Shown here: one piece after another, positions 1 to 5,275 of the stretch
Layout of the letters: each line of letters begins with the position of its first letter
Position numbering within the stretch: position 1 is the stretch's first letter
Assembly: GCA_946004305.1 (NCBI GenBank)
Contig: CAMFZJ010000090.1
Location: 1-5,275, forward strand
Reading direction: 5' to 3'
Source: an uncultured Clostridia bacterium
GTDB taxonomy: Bacteria; Bacillota; Clostridia; Oscillospirales; Acutalibacteraceae
Length of the DNA stretch: 5,275 nt
Position numbers and translations under genes: made by a program
The notes under the pieces: model-generated
Databases searched by the model: none
Seen by the model: only the letters and a program-made list of their open reading frames with translations
Told to the model about the DNA's origin: nothing

Positions 1-47
1 AAAGGCTTGAGGGCGGAAGAGCCGAGTATAAGCATAACAGAGAGTAA
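1..47 (+). CDS. C-terminal tail of an unidentified upstream gene (partial)
   Basis: The third frame is open from the left edge to a TAA at 45-47 and reads RLEGGRAEYKHNRE at its end. Its codons (CTT, GAG, GGC, GGA, AGA, GCC, AAG, AAC) match the usage of the genes downstream, which is the main reason for preferring it. The fragment is too short and too charged to identify. By the usual gene order the neighbour upstream of mreC would be mreB, whose extreme C-terminus is variable, but nothing seen here proves that. A competing reading in frame 1 stays open to a TGA at 127-129 and would overlap the mreC start as ATGA. Its codons (TTG, AGG, GCG, CCG) fit less well and it would have to translate through the hairpin at 66-86. 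Confidence 0.35.
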   Translation, partial: RLEGGRAEYKHNRE

Positions 48-65
48 TTATAAACAGGCTTTGAG

Positions 66-86
66 GGGAATGGTTATGCCATTCCC
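66..86 (+). other. Perfect 8-bp inverted repeat (hairpin) in the mreC leader
   Basis: The arms GGGAATGG (66-73) and CCATTCCC (79-86) are exactly complementary around a 5-base loop (TTATG). A G-T wobble between 65 and 87 could extend the stem. The sequence after the stem is TGAAATTTTCAC, so there is only a weak, displaced T run and this is not a classic strong terminator. It lies between the probable end of the upstream gene and the mreC ribosome binding site, about 25 bases before the latter. It could be a weak terminator or attenuator, or an RNA-processing or stabilising stem. The pairing is seen directly; the role is inference. Confidence 0.55.
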
Positions 87-116
87 TGAAATTTTCACAG
101 GTATAAACTGTGGGGC

Positions 117-121
117 GAGGT
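117..121 (+). promoter_or_regulatory. Weak ribosome binding site of mreC
   Basis: GAGGT at 117-121, inside the purine-rich GGGGCGAGG at 112-120, sits just before the ATG at 126. The match to the anti-Shine-Dalgarno sequence is poorer, and the spacing shorter, than for mreD and the PBP2 gene. This fits a gene that may rely partly on translation from upstream. Confidence 0.5.
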
Positions 122-125
122 TTTT

Positions 126-962
126 ATGAAGGACTTTTTTTCAAACAAAAGTATAAAAATACTGACAATCACATTAGCGGTTGCAGTTATATTTTCAATA
201 CTGGGAGCCACGGGAAATCCGGTAATTAATTCGGCGGTAGGCTTTATTACCAACGGACTTTCACAGGTTACTTCAGCAGCTGCAGAAGCAACAAAGCAGA
301 AAAGCTATGATGAGCTTCTTAAGGAAAATAAGGAGATTAAAAGCGAAAATGCTGATTTAAGAACACAGCTTGTGGACTACTACGACTTAAAGGACGAAAA
401 CGCAAGGCTTTGGAAATACTATAAGATAAAAAAGGAAAATCCCGATTATGAGCTTGTGCCTGCCTCTGTAATACGCAGGGACAGCGGAAGCGATTTCTAT
501 TCATTTACGGTTGACGCAGGTAAGGCTTTAGGGGTAAGAGAACAGGACCCTGTAGTTACGGAAAAAGGACTTGTGGGTTTTGTCAGCTCTGTAAACGGGA
601 CAAACTGCAAGGTTACTACTATTTTATCCCCTGAAACTAAAGCCGGAGCATTGGATAAAAAGACAAAGGACAGCGGAATTATCAGCGGTTCGGCAAGCTT
701 AAGCGACCAAAATCTAACTGCTCTTACGAAGGTAAACACCACTTCAACAATCAAGAAGGGGAATGTTATTGTAACCTCCGGCATAGGAGGAGTTTACCCG
801 GAAAACATTATCGTGGGCAAGGTTCAGTCTGTTGAATTTGACAAAAACGAGGCAACAAAGTATGCAATCGTGAAGCCCTATGAGGATATTCGCACATTAA
901 CAGATGTGGTAATTATTACCGATTTTAAAAATCAGGGTGAAATTGCAGACAATTCAAAATAA
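126..962 (+). CDS. mreC: Rod shape-determining protein MreC
   Basis: MreC is the extracytoplasmic scaffold of the elongasome; it binds PBP2 and other wall enzymes and, with MreD, connects them to MreB filaments. The 278 residues show the family layout: a short cytoplasmic start (1-10), one membrane anchor (about 11-29), a charged heptad-like coiled coil (about 60-98, rich in K, E and L) that would mediate dimerisation, and a C-terminal beta domain (about 110-268). That domain carries recognisable MreC stretches such as VIRRDSGSDFYSFTVDAG (115-132) and the region 225-268 with ENIIVGKVQSV and a terminal VVIITDF. The length is normal for the family. The ATG is the first in frame and directly precedes the membrane anchor. 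mreD starts 36 bases after its stop. The polar tail after residue 268 is probably disordered. Identification is firm from these family-typical segments and from gene order. Confidence 0.95.
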   Translation: MKDFFSNKSIKILTITLAVAVIFSILGATGNPVINSAVGFITNGLSQVTSAAAEATKQKSYDELLKENKEIKSENADLRTQLVDYYDLKDENARLWKYYKIKKENPDYELVPASVIRRDSGSDFYSFTVDAGKALGVREQDPVVTEKGLVGFVSSVNGTNCKVTTILSPETKAGALDKKTKDSGIISGSASLSDQNLTALTKVNTTSTIKKGNVIVTSGIGGVYPENIIVGKVQSVEFDKNEATKYAIVKPYEDIRTLTDVVIITDFKNQGEIADNSK

Positions 963-985
963 ATAGAAAAAATTATTTTTTAATC

Positions 986-991
986 AGGAGG
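986..991 (+). promoter_or_regulatory. Ribosome binding site fixing the TTG start of mreD
   Basis: A perfect AGGAGG lies 7 bases before the TTG at 999-1001. No in-frame ATG occurs before mreD residue 57, which is inside the membrane region, so this site decides the start. The strong site may offset the weaker TTG codon. Confidence 0.85.
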
Positions 992-998
992 AAAGGCT

Positions 999-1508
999 TT
1001 GGATAAAAGATACACCATATTTCGGTACATAGCCTACAGTCTTGAAATTTTAATACTTTATGTGCTTCAGGGTACGCCTGTATTGATTCCTGAAATATTC
1101 GGAGGAAGACCTCTGTTTCTTATTCCTGTTGCACTTACTATTGCATTTTTTGAAAATGAAGTTACGGCAATGTTCTTTGGCTTAGCCTGTGGAGTATTGC
1201 TTGACGTTGGTATGGGGGGAAACCTAGGTTTTTATACCATTATTATGACCTTGACAGGATTTATTATAGGAAATATTTTCAGAGATTATATGGTGGTTAG
1301 CTTTATAAATGCTATGGCATTCTGCTCTGCTTTTTCCGGTGGAATTATTTGTCTTTACTTTTTGCTTTTCTACATATTTGCAGGCAGAGGTGAAGTGGGC
1401 TACTACTTTGTAAATCACTATTTGTCACGAATTATATATACAATTGCAGTATCTCCTGTGTTTTATTTTCTCAACAAAAGTCTTTATAAAGGCTTAAGGG
1501 ACGTTTAG
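999..1508 (+). CDS. mreD: Rod shape-determining protein MreD (TTG start)
   Basis: MreD is the small integral membrane partner of MreC in the elongasome. The 169-residue product is strongly hydrophobic, with about five to six membrane segments (roughly 11-30, 36-52, 55-75, 78-95, 101-128 and 140-158) and a short basic C-terminus. The segment FGLACGVLLDVGMGGNLGF (60-78) is the glycine-rich stretch with an embedded aspartate (D69) that typifies MreD. Length and position between mreC and the PBP2 gene agree with the family. Translation starts at TTG, supported by an AGGAGG 7 bases upstream and by the lack of an early in-frame ATG. MreD sequences are poorly conserved, so the call rests on topology, this motif and operon context together. 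The PBP2 gene begins 39 bases after its stop, and no terminator lies between them. Confidence 0.92.
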   Translation: MDKRYTIFRYIAYSLEILILYVLQGTPVLIPEIFGGRPLFLIPVALTIAFFENEVTAMFFGLACGVLLDVGMGGNLGFYTIIMTLTGFIIGNIFRDYMVVSFINAMAFCSAFSGGIICLYFLLFYIFAGRGEVGYYFVNHYLSRIIYTIAVSPVFYFLNKSLYKGLRDV

Positions 1509-1532
1509 TTTTTTCGGCACTGTTTTCTACAG

Positions 1533-1541
1533 AAAGAGGTG
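1533..1541 (+). promoter_or_regulatory. Ribosome binding site of the PBP2 gene; decides the start
   Basis: AAAGAGGTG at 1533-1541 is a near-consensus Shine-Dalgarno sequence 6 bases before the ATG at 1548. An in-frame GTG at 1539 is part of this site itself and so cannot be the start. The protein therefore begins MQLNEEK rather than three residues earlier. Confidence 0.8.
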
Positions 1542-1547
1542 AATATT

Positions 1548-3593
1548 ATGCAGTTAAACGAAGAAAAAGACAAAAAGCTTAAAGAAAAAAAGTACATACA
1601 AAAGCGTGTTACTATCTGCCTGATACTCACCTTTGTAATTCTCTGCGGATTTATTGCAAAGCTCTTTATGTGGCAGATTGTTGAAGGTGAGGAGTACAAG
1701 GATATTGCCCGCCGTTCTACTGCTTATACAGTTAAGGCTGACGCAACTCGTGGAGAAATTCTGGACTGTAACGGAGAAGGCTTGGCTGTAAACAAAACAG
1801 GCTACGAAATTGTTATAGACAAGCTTTATGTTGACAGCGAAAAGCTTGACAAAACTATACTTAAGCTGGTTTCACTTATGAACAAGGGACAGGAGGTTTG
1901 GATTGATAATCTCCCAATAAAGCTTGTTGACGGAAAGTTTGAATTTATAAACAGCAACAAAAGTGAAATCAAAACCTTGAAATCACAGGATTTTCTTAAT
2001 CTTACTAACAAGGCTACTGCTGAGGAATGTGTTGACTTACTGGCAGAGCGTTATGCAATAAAGGACGCAAAAAGTAAAAATCAGCTGAGAAGCCTTGTAT
2101 CCGTTCACTATAATATGGAGAAAAACTATTTCTCAAATTCTACCCCATATATTTTTGCTAAGGACATAAGCGACAATATGGTTGCTATTATCAGCGAAAA
2201 TATGCAGGGCGTAAGAGGCGTTGAGGTTCAAACCTACCTTACAAGATACAACCCTGAGGGCAATACGGCGCCTCATATTTTAGGGGCTCTTGGTATGATA
2301 AATCAGGAGGAATATGAACAAAAGGCTGAGGAAAACAAGGAATACGGCTATAACGACAGCATAGGCAAGTTCGGTCTGGAGCTTGCTTATGAGGATATGC
2401 TGAAAGGTGTAGGCGGAGAAAAAATTGTTCAGAAGGACTCTGAGGGTAATGTTACCAACGAGGTTCAGACAGTAAACGCTAAGCCTGGAAAAACCTTGTA
2501 TCTTACTATAGACAAAAACTTGCAGAAGGTTGCAAATAAAGCTCTTGAAACACAGGTTAAGGCTGCTAAGGCTAACGGAGAAAGAGAGGCTTTATATAAA
2601 GGTAAAAATCAGGGTGAGGACTGCGAAACAGGTGCAGTGGTTATGCTTAATGTTAAGGATTTTTCCGTTCTTGCCGCCGCAAGCTATCCTACCTATGATT
2701 TAAACAAATACTCAAAGTACGGACAATACTATGTGTCACTTGCTAAGGATGAAAATGCTCCCATGTATAACCGAGCTTTTATCGGTTCCTTTGCTCCCGG
2801 TTCGGTTTTTAAGCCTTGCGTAGCCTGCGGAGCATTACAGGAGGGAATTATTAGCCCTTCAACCTATATTAGCTGTACAAAATACTATAACTACTATCCT
2901 ACAAATCCTGTTGCCTGTATGGGTACACACGGCTCTATAAATCTAAATACAGCCATTACAAAAAGCTGTAACTACTACTTTGCAGAAACAGGCAGACTTC
3001 TTGGAATTAACACAATGTATCTTTATGCAGAGCATTTTGGTTTGGGAGAAAAAACAGGACTTGAGGTTGCTGAAAGCAAGGGCTTTCTCGCAGGACGTGA
3101 CAGTACTTCTTGGATGGACGGTAACACAGTTCAGGCGGCTATCGGTCAGTCTGATAACGCATTTACTCCTGTTCAGCTTGCAACCTACGTTGCAACTATT
3201 GCCAACAACGGCACAAGATATAAAACTCACCTTATTAAAGAAATAAGAAACTATGAGAGAACAAAGGTAATTGAAAAAAACTCAGTTAAAAAGCCTGAGG
3301 TTGTTGATTCTGTGGGAGTATCCGGGGAAAATCTGAAAATTGTTCAGAATGCTATGAGAAGTGTTGTAAGTGACCCGGGGGGTACGGCTTATTCGGTTTT
3401 CGGCAATTATAAGGTAGATGTTGCAGCAAAAACAGGTACTGCGGAAAACGCAGGCTCTGACCATACAGTATTTATCTGTTATGCGCCTTTTGATAAGCCT
3501 GAGGTTGCAGTTGCAGTTGTACTGGAGCACGGTGCCTACGGCAGATACAGTATGGGTGTTGCAAAATCGTTGTTAGATGAATACTTTAAATAA
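1548..3593 (+). CDS. mrdA: Class B penicillin-binding protein 2 (elongasome D,D-transpeptidase)
   Basis: This is the monofunctional transpeptidase that cross-links stem peptides during side-wall elongation, anchored in the membrane and acting outside the cell with RodA, MreC and MreD. Its 681 residues show a basic cytoplasmic start (1-20), one membrane anchor (about 21-43), the N-terminal dimerisation/pedestal region (about 60-290, opening with RGEILDCNG at 68-76) and the transpeptidase domain (about 360-678). All three active-site motifs are intact: SxxK as S419-V-F-K422 with catalytic S419, SxN as S473-C-N475, and KTG as K628-T-G630 followed by TAE. Length is in the range of Firmicutes PBP2-type enzymes. 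Position directly after mreCD points to an elongation rather than a division (FtsI) role. Odd points are C424 and C427 just after the SxxK lysine, further cysteines at 443, 457 and 474, and DCNG where DRNG is usual. The gene ends before a strong terminator, so it closes the operon. The symbol mrdA could equally be written pbpA or pbp2. Confidence 0.95.
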   Translation: MQLNEEKDKKLKEKKYIQKRVTICLILTFVILCGFIAKLFMWQIVEGEEYKDIARRSTAYTVKADATRGEILDCNGEGLAVNKTGYEIVIDKLYVDSEKLDKTILKLVSLMNKGQEVWIDNLPIKLVDGKFEFINSNKSEIKTLKSQDFLNLTNKATAEECVDLLAERYAIKDAKSKNQLRSLVSVHYNMEKNYFSNSTPYIFAKDISDNMVAIISENMQGVRGVEVQTYLTRYNPEGNTAPHILGALGMINQEEYEQKAEENKEYGYNDSIGKFGLELAYEDMLKGVGGEKIVQKDSEGNVTNEVQTVNAKPGKTLYLTIDKNLQKVANKALETQVKAAKANGEREALYKGKNQGEDCETGAVVMLNVKDFSVLAAASYPTYDLNKYSKYGQYYVSLAKDENAPMYNRAFIGSFAPGSVFKPCVACGALQEGIISPSTYISCTKYYNYYPTNPVACMGTHGSINLNTAITKSCNYYFAETGRLLGINTMYLYAEHFGLGEKTGLEVAESKGFLAGRDSTSWMDGNTVQAAIGQSDNAFTPVQLATYVATIANNGTRYKTHLIKEIRNYERTKVIEKNSVKKPEVVDSVGVSGENLKIVQNAMRSVVSDPGGTAYSVFGNYKVDVAAKTGTAENAGSDHTVFICYAPFDKPEVAVAVVLEHGAYGRYSMGVAKSLLDEYFK

Positions 3594-3700
3594 TTGATAA
3601 GGTTTAAAATCTTTGAATATATCTGAACAAAAAATTATCAGCCAAGGGAATTAATCCTTTGGCTGATTTTTACTATAATAGTATTTTAGCAGAGGAAGTT
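3594..3700. other. Intergenic region between convergent genes
   Basis: The 107 bases between the PBP2 stop and the HAD-gene stop hold the bidirectional terminator and otherwise A+T-rich sequence. No small coding region or RNA gene is apparent. A TATAAT at 3674-3679 has no matching -35 element and no plus-strand gene downstream. Confidence 0.8.
3629..3671. terminator. Bidirectional rho-independent terminator
   Basis: ATCAGCCAAGGGA (3637-3649) pairs with TCCTTTGGCTGAT (3655-3667) over 13 bp with a single G-T wobble and a 5-base loop (ATTAA). Reading plus, the stem runs into five Ts (3667-3671). Reading minus, it is followed by AA and then six Ts (the A run at 3629-3634). It can therefore end both the mreC-mreD-PBP2 transcript and the murF-HAD transcript arriving from the right. 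It lies 43 bases past the PBP2 stop and about 30 bases past the HAD stop. Confidence 0.93.
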
Positions 3701-4348
3701 TTAATCAATCAGTTCTATTACTTCTTTTAAATTTTTACTAACCTTATAAATCATAGGCTTAATCTCATCAGTCGGCTCAATTAAATCCGGCACCATAATG
3801 GCTTTTATGTTGGCACTGTAAAGGCTTTTGATACCGTTTATGCTGTCCTCTAAGCCTACACAATCCTCAGCTTTAAGCTCTAATTCTTTTACAGCTTTCA
3901 AAAAAATTTCAGGGTGAGGCTTGCCATTTGTTACCATATCTCCGCACACAAGCTTATCAAAATATTCAAGCACATTTGCTCTGCGTAAAATTTCCCTTGC
4001 ACTTTTAGTTGTGGTGGAGGTTGCCAGAGCAATTTTTATTTTTTGTTCCTTTAAAAAATCTAACAGCTCAAACAAGCCTTCTTTAATGGGAACACCCTTT
4101 GTTTCTGTGTATTTCCAAAATCTTTCTATGGCTTCTTTGTAGATTTCGTCATAGTTAAAGCTTTCGCCGTAAAGGTCAGCATAATACTTTTTTACCTCAA
4201 CTGTGCGGATTCCTATGGTCTGTTTGTAAATTTCAAAGCTATAGTCATAGCCCTTTTCCGTTAAAATTTCATTCCAGATTTTAAAGGTCAACAGCTCTGT
4301 GTCAAACATAAGGCCGTCCATATCAAAGATTACACCCTTAATCTTCAT
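3701..4348 (-). CDS. HAD-superfamily hydrolase, beta-phosphoglucomutase-like (subfamily IA)
   Basis: This is a cytoplasmic haloacid-dehalogenase-type phosphatase or phosphomutase that would act through a phospho-aspartate intermediate on a small phosphorylated metabolite. The 215 residues contain all four HAD motifs: motif I D9-M-D11-G12 near the N-terminus (D9 nucleophile, D11 acid/base), motif II T110 in ALATSTT, motif III K143 in GKPHPEIF, and motif IV E167-D168 in GLEDSINGI. Residues about 17-85 form the helical cap of the beta-PGM/phosphatase group. Length is typical. The substrate cannot be told: candidates include sugar phosphates, 5'-nucleotides or pseudouridine 5'-phosphate. The ATG lies within the end of murF (11-base overlap), with AAGGAG 10 bases upstream, so it is probably co-transcribed and translationally coupled with murF. 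A link to wall metabolism is suggested only by this position; such phosphatases are often general housekeeping enzymes. It ends at the bidirectional terminator. Confidence 0.9.
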   Translation of the reverse strand: MKIKGVIFDMDGLMFDTELLTFKIWNEILTEKGYDYSFEIYKQTIGIRTVEVKKYYADLYGESFNYDEIYKEAIERFWKYTETKGVPIKEGLFELLDFLKEQKIKIALATSTTTKSAREILRRANVLEYFDKLVCGDMVTNGKPHPEIFLKAVKELELKAEDCVGLEDSINGIKSLYSANIKAIMVPDLIEPTDEIKPMIYKVSKNLKEVIELID

Positions 4349-5275
4349 CTGCTTTTAACTCCTTAAGGCTGTCAACGATTTTTTCAAAAGCCATACTGTG
4401 GCTTGCCTTTACCAAAACCACGTCACCTTTATTAATAAGCTGTGGCAGATTTTCAATAAGCTGTTCCTTTGTTTCAAAATAAAGGTTGCTTTCTGCACCC
4501 TTTGCAAGCTCCTTTGCCAAAGGTCCTGCTGCAATAACAAGGTCTGTTTTCTTAGCATATTCGCCGGTTTCAAAATGGAGCTTTAACTCATTTACTCCAA
4601 GCTCTTTCATATCGCCCAGAATACAAACTTTTCTGCCTTTGAAGTTCATCAGGGTGTCAATTGAGGCTTTTACAGAGGTTGGGTTTGCGTTGTAGCAATC
4701 GTCAATGATTTTAATGTAGCCGTTGTCAATAAGATTTGCCCGACTGCCTACGGTTTTATAGCTTTCAACGCCTTTGATAATTTCCTCATCTGTAAGCCCC
4801 AAAGCTTTTCCTACAGCTGCTGCTGCAAGGGCGTTGCTTACCATATAGGTACCAATGGCAGGAATTGTAACGTGGAGGGCCTTGCCTTGTACAATAAGGT
4901 CAGCTTCGACACTTTCTCCCCCGTTGCTTTTAATGTTTTCAGCCCGGTAATCACCGCTGTTTATACCGTAGAAAACAGGCTTTTTACCCTTAACCTCAGT
5001 TACTCTGGACAGCTTGTCGTCATCACCGTTTAATATAACCGTTCCGCCTTCTCTGAGGTTTTCAAACATTTCTGTTTTAGCTTTGAAAACTCCATCTCTG
5101 TCACCAAGGTTTTCAATATGACAGTCGCCGATTATGGTAATAACCTCAACAGTAGGCTGTACCATTTCCGAAATACGTTTCATTTCTCCAAAATCGGAAA
5201 TTCCCATTTCCACAACTGCAACCTCTGTGCTGTCCTCCATACCGAAAAGCGTAAGAGGAACACCAAGCTCGTTGT
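4338..5275 (-). CDS. murF: UDP-N-acetylmuramoyl-tripeptide--D-alanyl-D-alanine ligase MurF (5' part outside the window)
   Basis: MurF uses ATP to add D-Ala-D-Ala to UDP-MurNAc-tripeptide, the last cytoplasmic step of the peptidoglycan precursor. The frame is open to the right edge and the residues before the Met at 5240 (NELGVPLTLFG) are typical MurF, so that Met is internal. About 311 residues are visible of the usual 450 or so; the N-terminal domain and the ATP P-loop are missing. Counting from the Met at 5240, the central domain shows VVEMGISDFGE (9-19), CHIENLGDRDG (40-50), the AKTE (54-57) that should hold the carbamylated lysine, and LNGDD (70-74). The hinge is near TYMVSNALAAAA (131-142). 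The C-terminal domain has DDCYNANPTSVKAS (180-193), GDMKELG (209-215) and LVKASHSMAFE (276-286). These motifs separate MurF from MurE and MurC. One deviation is Y132, where a histidine is usual. The gene overlaps the HAD gene by 11 bases. Confidence 0.95.
   Translation of the reverse strand, partial: NELGVPLTLFGMEDSTEVAVVEMGISDFGEMKRISEMVQPTVEVITIIGDCHIENLGDRDGVFKAKTEMFENLREGGTVILNGDDDKLSRVTEVKGKKPVFYGINSGDYRAENIKSNGGESVEADLIVQGKALHVTIPAIGTYMVSNALAAAAVGKALGLTDEEIIKGVESYKTVGSRANLIDNGYIKIIDDCYNANPTSVKASIDTLMNFKGRKVCILGDMKELGVNELKLHFETGEYAKKTDLVIAAGPLAKELAKGAESNLYFETKEQLIENLPQLINKGDVVLVKASHSMAFEKIVDSLKELKADED
4359..4364 (-). promoter_or_regulatory. Ribosome binding site of the HAD gene inside murF
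   Basis: Read on the minus strand, AAGGAG lies 10 bases before the HAD ATG (4346-4348) and within the last codons of murF. It supports this start and the coupling of the two overlapping genes. Confidence 0.7.

Noticed and set aside
102..107. TATAAA before mreC as a possible -10 element
   Set aside because: The -35 position would fall at about 79-84 (CCATTC, part of the hairpin), which is not a match, and the -10 would lie only about 20 bases from the start codon.
497..784. Antisense open frame opposite mreC
   Set aside because: Shadow of the MreC beta domain, without a ribosome binding site or a credible product.
1539..1541. GTG as the start of the PBP2 gene
   Set aside because: This GTG is part of the Shine-Dalgarno sequence AAAGAGGTG itself; the ATG at 1548 has the correct spacing.
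2943..3230. Antisense open frame opposite the PBP2 active-site region
   Set aside because: Cysteine- and serine-rich low-quality translation typical of a shadow of a real gene; no start signal.
2980..3246. Open frame on the plus strand within the PBP2 gene, 88 codons
   Set aside because: It lies entirely inside the transpeptidase domain in another frame, has no ribosome binding site, and its product has no recognisable features; the PBP2 frame carries the conserved motifs.
3505..3520. Short GTTGCA tandem repeat near the end of the PBP2 gene
   Set aside because: It simply encodes the V-A-V-A-V beta strand of the transpeptidase domain; too short to be a functional repeat.
3674..3679. TATAAT that looks like a -10 promoter element
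   Set aside because: No -35 element at proper spacing, it lies directly after the terminator, and there is no plus-strand gene downstream.
5238..5240. ATG as the start of murF
   Set aside because: The frame stays open to the window edge and encodes the conserved NELGVPLTL motif upstream of it, so this Met is internal.

Overview
The window is a piece of a low-GC, Gram-positive-type chromosome carrying cell-wall genes. It most resembles an anaerobic Clostridia member, perhaps of the Ruminococcus/Oscillospiraceae kind. The evidence is A+T-rich DNA (about 40% GC by eye), strong AGGAGG-type ribosome binding sites, one TTG start codon, and the gene order mreC-mreD-PBP2, which is typical of Firmicutes. 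The exact family cannot be read from this sequence.

Left part (plus strand): bases 1-47 look like the last codons of an upstream gene, which by usual order could be mreB but is not recognisable. A perfect 8-bp hairpin follows (66-86). Then comes a tight run of three elongasome genes: mreC (126-962), mreD (999-1508, TTG start) and a class B penicillin-binding protein of the PBP2/MrdA type (1548-3593). The gaps between them are only 36 and 39 bases, each filled by a ribosome binding site, so they are very probably one operon. MreC and MreD are the membrane scaffold that links cytoplasmic MreB to the transpeptidase PBP2 during side-wall synthesis.

Middle: a strong bidirectional rho-independent terminator (about 3629-3671) separates the plus-strand operon from a convergent minus-strand gene pair.

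Right part (minus strand): murF, running in from beyond the right edge (4338-5275, N-terminus missing), overlaps by 11 bases with a HAD-family phosphatase gene (3701-4348). MurF makes the UDP-MurNAc-pentapeptide precursor, whose peptide is what PBP2 finally cross-links. The window therefore holds an early cytoplasmic step and a late extracellular step of peptidoglycan synthesis, facing each other across one terminator.

No mobile element, CRISPR array, RNA gene, phage gene or defence system was found. I see no convincing undescribed system. The points worth a second look are small: the hairpin before mreC, cysteines beside the PBP2 active site, a replaced histidine in MurF, and the HAD gene translationally coupled to murF.
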